From CAYRXM01 sp964449465 (GTDB taxonomy: Bacteria; Chloroflexota; Anaerolineae; JAFGEY01): a DNA stretch of 64,000 nucleotides. Shown one piece after another: positions 52,804-61,070 of the stretch. The position numbers and the translations under genes were made by a program. Where the stretch lies: assembly GCA_964449465.1 (NCBI GenBank), contig CAYVBK010000003.1, positions 107,618 through 171,617 of the forward strand. The letters are read 5' to 3'. Each line of letters begins with the position of its first letter. Within the stretch, counting starts at the first letter, position 1. Below the pieces are notes generated by a model. That model saw only the letters and a program-made list of their open reading frames with translations, made no database searches and was not told the origin of the DNA.

Positions 52804-52973
52804 TGCGCTACCCCCTCAACCGTCTCCTGGAGGAGGTAGCGTATCTGGCCTATCATTTTCATTGGGATTATGAGGCCATTCTCAACATGGAGCACGCCGA
52901 ACGACACATCTGGGCGCAGCAGGTAGCCCAGATCAACACCCGCCTGAACGAATCGGGACAGGAGCGATTATGA
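52803..52973 (+). CDS. Small eCIS protein (DUF6760-like)
   Basis: A 56-residue protein too short for usual ORF cut-offs. Its sequence MRYPLNRLLEEVAYLAYHFHW followed by an EAILNMEH segment matches what I recall of the DUF6760 family, found beside tube genes in eCIS loci. It overlaps both neighbours (start TGATG with the 52438 gene; end with the next ATG at 52970). Function unknown. Confidence 0.78.
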   Translation: MRYPLNRLLEEVAYLAYHFHWDYEAILNMEHAERHIWAQQVAQINTRLNESGQERL

Positions 52974-53101
52974 GCGAGCAAGAGGCTCCGACCCAAGAAA
53001 CGCCCTTGCCGGCAGATGAACTGGAGCAGTTGGCCGACCGTGTGTACGAGCTGCTGCTCCAGGATGCCCGCCTGGAGCGCGAGCGACAAGGCCCGCCATG
53101 A
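52970..53101 (+). CDS. 43-residue eCIS peptide with LADRVY motif
   Basis: A 43-residue acidic and basic peptide (MSEQEAPTQETPLPADELEQ region, then LADRVYELLLQDARLERERQ). It overlaps the DUF6760-like gene by four bases (ATGA at 52970-52973). The second half matches the C-terminal end of the long Pro-rich protein encoded 3 kb downstream: LA-x-x-VY-x-L, then RL-x-x-ERER. That shared helix suggests both dock to the same partner. Its short length makes the call moderate, but coupling and the motif support it. Confidence 0.65.
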   Translation: MSEQEAPTQETPLPADELEQLADRVYELLLQDARLERERQGPP

Positions 53102-53308
53102 TCTGGTTTGGCACAAAGGATACCGAGAACACAAAGATTTGCGATACTGTTGAGTTTTTAGAAGTGCTTTGTGTCCTTTGTGTCTTGGTGGTGAGAGGGT
53201 TTTTCAGCACGCTCCAAGGGCGTGCCAAACTTCTCACCCGGTATTTTCATGCCTGGCAATGTGCGATTTTCGCACATGAAAACCAGGAGCGAGAAATGAG
53301 AGGATGTC
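53102..53308. repeat. Non-coding repeat-like insertion inside the eCIS operon
   Basis: These 207 bases interrupt an otherwise tightly packed operon. They contain ACAAAGGATACCGAGAACAC-like and, inverted, CTTTGTGTCCTTTGTGTC-like stretches, the same motif type as at the window's right end (63978-64000), and an 8-bp hairpin (53259-53266 with 53270-53277). The 78-residue frame across it is not a gene. Confidence 0.6.
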
Positions 53309-53755
53309 ATGCCCGCCGACAGTCTCCGCACTGATGTGCTGGCCGCTTTTCGGTTCGTGGTGCAAATTGACGGCATCAATCAAGCCACCTTTACCGAGTG
53401 CACCTTGCCCACACTAGAGATCGAAGTGCATCAGCAAGCCGAAGGTGGCCTCAATCACGCCATCCATCAACTTCCCGGCCGGATCAAGGCCGGCAAGATC
53501 ACCCTCAAACGCGGCATCACTGCATCCAGCGAGCTGCTACAGTGGTACATGGACGTGGCGCAGGGTCAGATTCAGGATTGTCAGCGCGATGTGTCGGTGA
53601 TCTTGTACAACAGCCAATCGCAAGAGGTGCTGCGCTGGAACCTGGAAAAGGCCTTTCCGACCAAATGGAGCGGCCCTTCTTTTGCTTCGGGCAACAGTCA
53701 GGCCGCCATCGAGACGCTAGAGCTGGCCTACCACAGCCTCAGCGTGGGCAAATGA
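53309..53755 (+). CDS. Second eCIS tube-like protein (Pvc5/gp19-like)
   Basis: A 148-residue tube-type protein (FRFVVQIDGINQATFTECTLPTLEIE; GRIKAGKITLKRGITASSELLQWYMD), a divergent paralogue of the 51957 protein and the counterpart of Pvc5, which starts the tube on the baseplate. The ATG follows AGGATG. It is followed by the Pro-rich protein gene with an almost immediate start (53762). Confidence 0.88.
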   Translation: MPADSLRTDVLAAFRFVVQIDGINQATFTECTLPTLEIEVHQQAEGGLNHAIHQLPGRIKAGKITLKRGITASSELLQWYMDVAQGQIQDCQRDVSVILYNSQSQEVLRWNLEKAFPTKWSGPSFASGNSQAAIETLELAYHSLSVGK

Positions 53756-53761
53756 GAGACC

Positions 53762-56159
53762 ATGTCAGACCCTGTTTCTGCAAACCCCATTTTGAATAGA
53801 CTGAGAGAGTGGCTGCGGCGGTTGCGGCGGCCCGATGGATTTGATCGGCCCAATGTGTTGGAGCGACCTGATACATTGGACCAACCCGATGCGCCCAACC
53901 GGCCCGACACCGCGCCGCCCACTCCAGAAGCGCAGAAAAACGCTCTGCTGACCGGCTTTGCCCGCCAGATCAAAAACCGCGCCCCCGCTGCGGTATTGCG
54001 CCGGACAATCCACCCTCTGCCCAGACTGGCTTTGATCGATCGCCGGCCGCCCACTCGCTATGTCCGGCCGGGGCTGATGCCCTCGCCCGACCTGCCGCTG
54101 CCCCTGGCCATCCCTCGCCTTGCTCTGCCGTCTGCCCCCCACGAGGCTGACGAGGCCGGCCAGGGACCTGCAGACGAGACCCCGCCGGCGCCGGTCATAG
54201 ATGCGCAGTGGGAGTCGCTGTGGGCGCTGCGCGGCACGCCCGCTACCCCGCCGCGCCGCCCCCTCGCCGAGACATCCCCTTTTCAAACAGCGCGTACGCC
54301 GACACCAGAACCGCCGCCAGGCGCAGCCATTCCCCGGCGACAAGAACAGGCAACCCCGCCGGCACAAGCCACCGGCAAGACAGGCCGCCGTCCCTCATCC
54401 CTCACCACACAGCCGGCCCAACCGGTGAGTGTGTCTCGATTCTCTAGCGCGCCGGCGGCCTCTGAGATGGATTCGGGCGCGAACCGGAGCGGGCCAGATC
54501 AAGCCCGACTGCCAACCGCTCGCGAGGTCTCTGGCCGCCTCACCGACGCACTACTCCCTGCGACCAGGCCATTCAGCTCGCCGGATCAAACCCCTGGCCC
54601 AACCACACGCTCAAGCCAGCCAATCGCCCGCACCCTGCCGGTCACCCCGCCTCCCGGTGAACCGCCGGTTATGACGGAACCGCCCCGGCGAGGCGACGAT
54701 CAGGCCGTTGACCTTGCCACCCACTCAGGCCGGCCAATCGCCCGCGTTCTGCCCCACGCCGCGCCGGCCGCCCAGCCAACCGGCAAACTGCCCATTGCGG
54801 CAAAACTGCTCAGCCCCACACCTGGCCCAGCCGCACACCCCGGCCGGCCCATAGCTCGTGTACAGCCTCACATCGGCCCATCCACGCCGCCGACACCTCT
54901 GTCTGCAGCAACAGAACCGCTCCGTCCGGCCGCCGACCGACCTTCCGGTCGGCCAATGGCCAGCACCCTGGCATTTGGGACCCGGCCCGCAACGGCACCA
55001 ACCACTGCGGTACCAGCCCGATCAGAACACCAGAGTCCTGGCTGGCTCGACGTGGCCGAAATGACAGGCCGCCCTTCAGATGGAAACCGACGGCCGACGG
55101 CCCGCGTGCGGCCTTATATCGGCCTGCCTGTGCCGCCGGTTGCGGCAGAACCGCTCCGGTCAGGCACCGGCCAGCCGATGGCGGGCTTAGTTCGATTCTG
55201 GAGCAAACTCACAACCCCCGCGACTCGTTCGGGGCCGGCCAGATCAGGCGAAAAGAGTCAGGATCGTTTCGACTCTGCCGAAATGCCAGACCTCCTGCCA
55301 GATGAAATACACCGACCGCCAGCCCGCGTGCAATCCCACATCAGCCCACCCGCGCCACCATCACTGATGCCCACTGCGGCAGAACCGCCCCGGCCCATCG
55401 CCCGCGTTCTGCCCGCCGCCAACCGCACCGCTACCCGCGCGGCTGTCACTCTGCTGCCCCAACCGGTTGTGTCGGCCCCAACACCCATCCAGGCCGCCCA
55501 ACCAGGCCGCCCGGGCAGGGACATTTCGCAACGCGTCTCTGCACCTCCAGCCATCCCTGCCGGTGCACCGATTGCGTCCGCATGGGCCAGCACACCTGCC
55601 AGCACACCGGTCGAGACACCGGCATCGGTCGAAACATCAACGACTACACCCGGCTCGACATTCGCCACTGCCATACCTGGCGCCACTGCCATACCTGGCG
55701 CCACCGCCATACCTGGCGCCACCGCCATACCTGGCGCCACCGCCATACCTGGCGCCACCGNNNNNNNNNNNNNNNNNNNNNNNNNNNNNNNNNNNNNNNN
55801 NNNNNNNNNNNNNNNNNNNNNNNNNNNNNNNNNNNNNNNNNNNNNNNNNNNNNNNNNNNNCCATACCTGGCGCCACTGCCATACCTGGCGCCACCGCCAT
55901 ACCTGGCGCCACTGCCATCCAACGCACCATCCGCGACGCCCAAGATTTGCAGGATGCCCTGTCACCAACTCTGATTCCGGCTGCTGTCCAACCGGCTGGC
56001 ACACCGCCAACGGTTTTGCCGCAAACCGCCGAACCGACTCGCGCCGAACCCACCGACGAGGATCGGCCGACGCCGGACATCGAATGGCTGGCCCGCCAGG
56101 TCTACCCGCTCGTGCGCCAACGTCTGGCTATCGAACGAGAGCGAGATATGGGCAGGTAA
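53762..56159 (+). CDS. Long Pro-rich repeat protein in the Pvc6 position (spans an assembly gap)
   Basis: The frame runs from 53762 through a low-complexity Pro/Ala/Arg-rich body with degenerate RPIARVLP-type repeats (about every 45-60 residues) into an 18-bp tandem array that encodes AIPGAT. It crosses the 100-N gap and ends at 56159 with IEWLARQVYPLVRQRLAIER near the C-terminus. The 100 N are a placeholder: if they are removed the two sides join exactly in phase (5 units, one completed unit, 2 units) and the frame is open for 765 residues. The last 25 residues match the 43-residue peptide's motif. The role is unknown; it takes the place of Pvc6 between Pvc5 and Pvc7 and may be a surface or scaffold linker. 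Confidence 0.7.
55670..55913 (+). repeat. 18-bp tandem repeat array interrupted by the N run
   Basis: The unit GCCATACCTGGCGCCACY (AIPGAT) is repeated five times from 55670 to 55759 and about three times after the gap (55861-55913). It differs only at the last base (C or T). Both edges of the N run are in phase, so the gap is likely a collapsed array of unknown length. Confidence 0.9.
55761..55860. other. 100-base assembly gap (N)
   Basis: Exactly 100 N within an 18-bp repeat array. The length is a placeholder, so real gene length and true frame are unknown across it. Confidence 0.98.
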
Positions 56160-56249
56160 AGGAGCATTATTTTATGCCCACCACACGAGATGGCCTGTAG
56201 GCAGGTAAAGGAGCATTACCCTATGCCCACCACGCGAGGCGGCCTGATG
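56152..56249 (+). repeat. 49-bp tandem duplication of the LysM gene's start region
   Basis: Two adjacent 49-base copies (56152-56200 and 56201-56249), each holding GCAGGTAAAGGAGCATTA, an ATG and the first codons MPTTR. Copy 1 also supplies the stop of the Pro-rich gene. In copy 1 the frame stops after eight codons (TAG at 56198-56200), giving a micro-ORF; copy 2 runs into the LysM gene. Confidence 0.9.
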
Positions 56250-56900
56250 GCTGCCGCTCTGTATAACAAACAGGACACCGGTCAGATTGTCTACTGCATG
56301 TTCAACCCGAACGAATACACCCTGTCCAAACAAAACCAGTGGACGCAGACCAAGAAAAAAGGCAAAAACGTACCGGGATTGACCTTTGAGCAAGGCGGCC
56401 CGCAAACGCTGCGCTTGCAACTCTTTTTCGACACCTATACCGGTCGCGACGACAGCAGCCAGGACGTGCGCACCCACACCGACAAATTGTGGCAGTTGAT
56501 GATGATCGAATCGGACAAAAAAAACCAGGGGTCGCAAAAAAGCACCCCGCCGCCGGTGGTATTCGAGTGGGGTGCCGGCCTGACCTTTACCGGCGTCATC
56601 ACCGATATGAGCCAGAAATTTACCCTGTTCAGCCGCGACGGCGTGCCGCTGCGGGCCACCGTAGACCTGACCCTGCGGCAATGGACCGACGAAGAGGACT
56701 TTGGCAGGCAGAACCCCACTTCGGGCGGCGGCGAGACGCACAAAATTCGCCTGGCACAAGCCGGCGAACGCCTGGACTGGATCGCTTTTCAAGAATATGG
56801 CGACGCCGCCGAGTGGCGCCGCATCGCCCAGGCTAACCGCCTGACCGATCCGCTGCACCTGCGGCCCGGCCAACGGTTGCTCATTCCCCCGTTGATCTGA
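56223..56900 (+). CDS. eCIS LysM baseplate protein (Pvc7-like)
   Basis: A 225-residue protein. The N-terminal domain (YCMFNPNEYTLSKQNQWTQT, then a beta-rich LRLQLFFDTYTG region) is the CIS tube/baseplate family, and a C-terminal LysM-like element (RIAQANRLTDPLHLRPGQRLLIP, about 197-224) binds glycan or partner. It corresponds to Pvc7/Afp7, which attaches the spike to the tube. The start at 56223 follows AAAGGAG; the earlier frame (56190) comes from the duplicated leader. Confidence 0.87.
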   Translation: MPTTRGGLMAAALYNKQDTGQIVYCMFNPNEYTLSKQNQWTQTKKKGKNVPGLTFEQGGPQTLRLQLFFDTYTGRDDSSQDVRTHTDKLWQLMMIESDKKNQGSQKSTPPPVVFEWGAGLTFTGVITDMSQKFTLFSRDGVPLRATVDLTLRQWTDEEDFGRQNPTSGGGETHKIRLAQAGERLDWIAFQEYGDAAEWRRIAQANRLTDPLHLRPGQRLLIPPLI

Positions 56901-56901
56901 A

Positions 56902-58668
56902 ATGCCCACACCCGAAAGACCGATCAGTCACTTTATCATTCGCGTGGACGGGCGGGTCTTGCCGCCCGGCCTGATGGACGATCTGCTGGATGTGTCGGTA
57001 GACAGCAACCTGCACCTGCCCGACATGGTGCTGATCCGTTTTCACGATGAAAAACTGGAATGGCTCGATCACGGCCCCTTCAAGCTGGGCGCAGCCATCG
57101 AGATAGGCGTCACCCCGCCGGAGGGCGGCGCAGAGCAAGAATTGATCCGCGGCGAGATCACGGCGCTCGAACCCGACTTTGCCCCCGGCACCCACGCCAT
57201 TTTGGCCGTGCGCGGCTATGACCGTTCTCATCGCCTGCATCGCGGCACGCACAGCCGCGCCTTTGTGCGCGTCACCGACAGTGATATGGTCAAACAAATT
57301 GCCCAAGAAGTGGGTCTGCGCGCCGAAATAGATGCCACAGATCAGGTTCATGATCACGTGCTGGAATTCAACCAGACGCACATGGCCTTTTTGCGCGGGC
57401 GGGCGCAGCGCAACGGGTACGATCTGTACGTCCGTGACCGCACGCTCTATTTCAAAAAACCGGGCGGCGAGCCGGCCATCGCCCCCCTCGAACTGGAATG
57501 GGGCGTCCGGCTAGAAGCCTTTCGTCCCCGCCTGACCCTGATCGAACAGGTAGACGAGGTGGCGGTGCAGGGATGGGACGCCAAAACCAAAGCCGAAATC
57601 AGAGGGAGTGCCAGACGCAGCACCGCCGCCCCCGACACCACCGCCTCGCGCGAGGCACAAACCGGCGGACGACGCATCGTGGTCAGCCGCCCGGTAAACA
57701 GCCAGGCCGAAGCCGACGCCCTGGCCCAGGCCTTGCTCGACCAAATCGGCGGCAACCTGATTCAAGCCGAGGGCCGCTGCATCGGCACCCCAGACCTCAA
57801 GGCCGGAACAACGGTCAAATTAACCGCCCTGGGCGAACGGTTCAGCGGACAATACCTGGTTACATCGGCCACCCACATCTATAGCACGCGCGGCCAATAC
57901 ACCACCGAATTCAAGGTCTCGGGCCGCAGCCCCGACACCCTCAGCCACCTGCTGTCTGGCAATGCCGAACACGCCACCGTCGGCGGACATCTCGGCGAGC
58001 ACGTCGTGGTGGGCATTGTCACCAACAACAAGGACGATCAAGGACAGGGCAGAGTCAAACTCAAATATCCCTGGCTGTCCGGCGATGTGGAAAGCGGCTG
58101 GGCACGGGTGATGGGCATTGGCGCAGGCGACGAACGCGGCCTATACTGCCTGCCCGAAGTCAACGATGAAGTGCTGGTGGCCTTTGAACACGGCGATGTC
58201 AATCGCCCCCTGGTCATCGGCAGCCTGTGGAACGGCATAGACAAGCCCCCCCTGCCGATTCAAGAAACCGTGCGAGACGGACAGGTGCATACGCGCTGCT
58301 TCAAAACCCGCCAGGGACACACCCTCACCTGGGTGGACGACCAGGGCGCGCTGATGCGATTGGAAACCGCCGGGGGACATTTTGTGCTGCTGGATGACGA
58401 AAATGCCCGCGTCGAACTGCAAACCCACGGCGGCCTGACCCTCACCCTGAACGATCAAGACGGCTCTGTGACCGTCAACTGTCAGGGAGAACTTGAGCTC
58501 AAGGCCGGCCAGGCCATCACCATCCAGGCCGGCAGCAACCTGGACATTAACGCCAACGGCAGCATCAACATTCAAGGGCTCCAACTCGAAATCAATGGCC
58601 AGACCGCCACCCAGGTCAAGAGCAGCGGTGTGGTCGAAATTCAAGGCTCGCTGGTCAAGATTAATTGA
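56902..58668 (+). CDS. eCIS spike protein (VgrG/Pvc8-like)
   Basis: A 588-residue VgrG-type spike. It has a gp27-like N-terminal part (about 1-340), an OB-fold gp5-type domain (GIVTNNKDDQGQGRVKLKYPW, about 373-393, to about 450), and a C-terminal beta repeat (GGLTLTLNDQDGSVTVNCQGELELKAGQ) ending in a short tail. No PAAR domain is seen. It forms the central puncturing device under the tube, with the LysM protein above. It starts one base after the LysM gene stop. Confidence 0.92.
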   Translation: MPTPERPISHFIIRVDGRVLPPGLMDDLLDVSVDSNLHLPDMVLIRFHDEKLEWLDHGPFKLGAAIEIGVTPPEGGAEQELIRGEITALEPDFAPGTHAILAVRGYDRSHRLHRGTHSRAFVRVTDSDMVKQIAQEVGLRAEIDATDQVHDHVLEFNQTHMAFLRGRAQRNGYDLYVRDRTLYFKKPGGEPAIAPLELEWGVRLEAFRPRLTLIEQVDEVAVQGWDAKTKAEIRGSARRSTAAPDTTASREAQTGGRRIVVSRPVNSQAEADALAQALLDQIGGNLIQAEGRCIGTPDLKAGTTVKLTALGERFSGQYLVTSATHIYSTRGQYTTEFKVSGRSPDTLSHLLSGNAEHATVGGHLGEHVVVGIVTNNKDDQGQGRVKLKYPWLSGDVESGWARVMGIGAGDERGLYCLPEVNDEVLVAFEHGDVNRPLVIGSLWNGIDKPPLPIQETVRDGQVHTRCFKTRQGHTLTWVDDQGALMRLETAGGHFVLLDDENARVELQTHGGLTLTLNDQDGSVTVNCQGELELKAGQAITIQAGSNLDINANGSINIQGLQLEINGQTATQVKSSGVVEIQGSLVKIN

Positions 58669-58688
58669 GTAGACAAGGGACAATAACA

Positions 58689-59084
58689 ATGAGTCAGGAT
58701 GTGATCGGCAAAGGGTGGGCTTTTCCACCGCGACTGGGACCACACGGACAGATCGAACTGGTCGGCGGCGCGGCCGAGATCGAGCAGGCCATCCTCATGA
58801 TCCTGCGCACCTCACCGGGCCAGCGGGTGATGCGCCCCGAATTTGGCTGCGGCCTGCAAGACCTGGTCTTTATGCCCAACAACAGCCAAACAGCCAACCA
58901 GATTCGGCGCACCGTGCGCCTGTCGTTGGGACGATGGGAGCCGCGCATCCAGGACATTGAGGTGGATGTGCAGCCCGATCCTGACGACGACGCCCGCCTG
59001 CTGATTGACATCCGCTACCGCATCAAGGCCACCCGCGACCAGCGCAGCCTGGTGTACCCATTTTACCTGATCCCCGGAGAATAA
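58689..59084 (+). CDS. eCIS baseplate wedge gp25-like (Pvc9)
   Basis: A 131-residue gp25/lysozyme-like baseplate protein: IEQAILMILRTSPGQRVMRPEFGCGLQDLVF near 35-66 and a final beta part IRYRIKATRDQRSLVYPFYL. It joins the sheath to the baseplate. The ATG at 58689 has AGGGAC upstream; the frame opens at TTG 58665. Confidence 0.92.
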   Translation: MSQDVIGKGWAFPPRLGPHGQIELVGGAAEIEQAILMILRTSPGQRVMRPEFGCGLQDLVFMPNNSQTANQIRRTVRLSLGRWEPRIQDIEVDVQPDPDDDARLLIDIRYRIKATRDQRSLVYPFYLIPGE

Positions 59085-59086
59085 CT

Positions 59087-61057
59087 ATGTCGCTCAACAC
59101 GCCCAACCTCGATGATCGCACCTTTCAAGACCTGGTGAACGAGGCCAAAAAGAAAATTCCGCTCTACTGCCCCGAATGGAGCGACCACAATGTCAGCGAC
59201 CCTGGCGTGGCTCTGATCGAGTTGTTTGCCTGGATGACCGAGACGCTGCTGTATCGCCTGAACCAGGTACCCGACAGGCACTATGTCAAATTGATGGAAC
59301 TGATCGGCATTCGCCTGCAAGGCCCCGCCGCCAGCCGCACCACCCTCACCTTTTGGCTGTCGGCGCCGCAGCCGCAAGACGTTCACCTGCCCGCCGGCAT
59401 CGAAGCATCTACCGCCCGCGTCGAGGGCCGTGAAGCAGTGGTATTTACCACCGACGCCCCGTTCACCATCCGCGTGCCGCAGTTCACCCACATTTTGGCC
59501 CGGCGCGGCGACCAATACACCCCCATCGGCCTGCGCCGCCTCGGTCGCGAATTTCGCCCCTTTTCCGACCTGCCTCAGCCCGGCGATGCGCTCTATCTGG
59601 GGCTGACCCAGCCGCTCGACTATCACATTTTGGGGATCGATCTGGATTGTGTGCGCGCCCAGGGCAAAGGCATCATGCCCGATTACGCCCCGCTGCGCTA
59701 TCAGGCCTGGTGCGGCGGCGAATGGCAAGAGGCCGAACTGGAAGAGGACGGCACCGGCGGTCTGAACTGGTCGGGACAGATCAAACTGCACCTGCCCGAC
59801 GGCATGACCCCACGCACCATCGGCGAAGCGACGGCCTGCTGGGTGCGCATCCAGGTGAGCGACCCGGCCGCAGATCAACCACCCTATACCGCCTCACCCG
59901 AGCTGCGCGGCGTAAACGTGTTCAGTTGGGGCGGCGCCGTGCCGGCCACTCATTCTGCCACCGTGCGCCAGGAAACATTGGGCCGCTCCGATGGCTCGCC
60001 AGGCCAGGTATTTCACCTGGAACACACCCCCCTCCTGCCGCGCCGCCCAGAAGAGCATGTGCAGGTTTGGCAGGCCGACACGCAAACGTGGCAAGACTGG
60101 CAAGAAGTGGATGATTTTGGCGGCTCGCAGGCAGAGGATCGCCATTTCACCTGCGATAGCATCAGCGGCGAAATTTGCTTTGGGCCGGCTCTGCGCCAAC
60201 CCGACGGCACCATCCATCGCTACGGAGCCATCCCGCCGCGCGGGGCCATCATCCGCTTTTCGTCCTACCGATACGGCGGCGGCGCAGTCGGCAACGTGCG
60301 CGCCGGCGCAGTCACCGAGATGAAAACCGCCATCCCCTACATTGACCGGGTGATCAACCGCCAGCCGGCCAGCGGCGGCCTTGACGCCGAAAGCCTGGAC
60401 GACGCCAAACTGCGCGCTCCGCACATGCTACGCACCCGTCGTCGCGCCGTCACCGCCGCCGATTTTGAACACCTGACCGGCCTGGAATTTGCCGCCGAGG
60501 TGGCACGAGTGCGCTGCCTGCAAACCACCCTGACCGCCGCCGATGGCTGCCCCGGGCCGGGCCAGATTTACATCCTGGTCATTCCGCGCCTGCCCGATCA
60601 CCTGACGCATGGCTATGTGCCGATCAGTCTGCTTGCCCTGAGCGACGACCTGCGTCGCCGCATCCAGGAGCGGCTGGACGATCACCGCCCGCTGACCGCC
60701 CAACTTGCAGTGCGTTCTCCCGATTATCGGCGTGTGGTCGTATCGGCCACCGTCAAGGCGCACTCACAGGCCGAGCCGCGCCGCCTGGAACAGACCATCG
60801 CCGCCCGCCTGGAAGAATTTCTCAACCCCTTTGTCGGCGGAAATGACAGTCAGGGCTGGCCGTTCGGCCGCGACCTGTACCTGTCGGACCTGTACGCCTG
60901 CGTCCAGACGATTCCGGGTGTTGAATACATCCAAGACCTCAAAATGGCCTGGCTGGATCCGCAAAACGCCACTCACTGGGAAAGCCACAAGATCGAACTG
61001 TTGGGCCACGAAATGATCGTCAGCGACAAACACACCATCCGGGCCGAGGCCAGGTAG
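59087..61057 (+). CDS. eCIS baseplate J-like wedge protein (Pvc11)
   Basis: A 656-residue protein. The N-terminus DDRTFQDLVNEAKKKIPLYCPEWSDHNVSDPGVALIELFAWMTETLLYRLNQVPDRHYVKLMELIGI is the hallmark of the gp6/Baseplate_J family of eCIS. The remainder is beta-rich, with a conserved C-terminal GRDLYLSDLYACVQTIPGVEYIQDLKM. It forms the wedge ring. It starts two bases after the gp25 gene. Confidence 0.95.
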   Translation: MSLNTPNLDDRTFQDLVNEAKKKIPLYCPEWSDHNVSDPGVALIELFAWMTETLLYRLNQVPDRHYVKLMELIGIRLQGPAASRTTLTFWLSAPQPQDVHLPAGIEASTARVEGREAVVFTTDAPFTIRVPQFTHILARRGDQYTPIGLRRLGREFRPFSDLPQPGDALYLGLTQPLDYHILGIDLDCVRAQGKGIMPDYAPLRYQAWCGGEWQEAELEEDGTGGLNWSGQIKLHLPDGMTPRTIGEATACWVRIQVSDPAADQPPYTASPELRGVNVFSWGGAVPATHSATVRQETLGRSDGSPGQVFHLEHTPLLPRRPEEHVQVWQADTQTWQDWQEVDDFGGSQAEDRHFTCDSISGEICFGPALRQPDGTIHRYGAIPPRGAIIRFSSYRYGGGAVGNVRAGAVTEMKTAIPYIDRVINRQPASGGLDAESLDDAKLRAPHMLRTRRRAVTAADFEHLTGLEFAAEVARVRCLQTTLTAADGCPGPGQIYILVIPRLPDHLTHGYVPISLLALSDDLRRRIQERLDDHRPLTAQLAVRSPDYRRVVVSATVKAHSQAEPRRLEQTIAARLEEFLNPFVGGNDSQGWPFGRDLYLSDLYACVQTIPGVEYIQDLKMAWLDPQNATHWESHKIELLGHEMIVSDKHTIRAEAR

Positions 61058-61070
61058 ACAGGGAGACACT

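Noticed and set aside
53098..53334. 78-codon frame in the repeat-like insertion (FLEVLCVLCVLVV)
   Set aside because: This hydrophobic text is the usual spurious translation of CACAAAG-type repeats; it overlaps two real genes and lacks a ribosome site.
55670..55913. Possible CRISPR array at the tandem repeat
   Set aside because: The units are contiguous 18-bp coding repeats without spacers and keep the frame, so they form a coding VNTR.
55861..56190. Apparent end of the Pro-rich gene in the shifted frame after the gap (His/Trp/Arg-rich)
   Set aside because: The frame change is an artefact of counting the 100 N placeholder; the in-phase reading across the joined repeat gives the conserved C-terminal motif instead.
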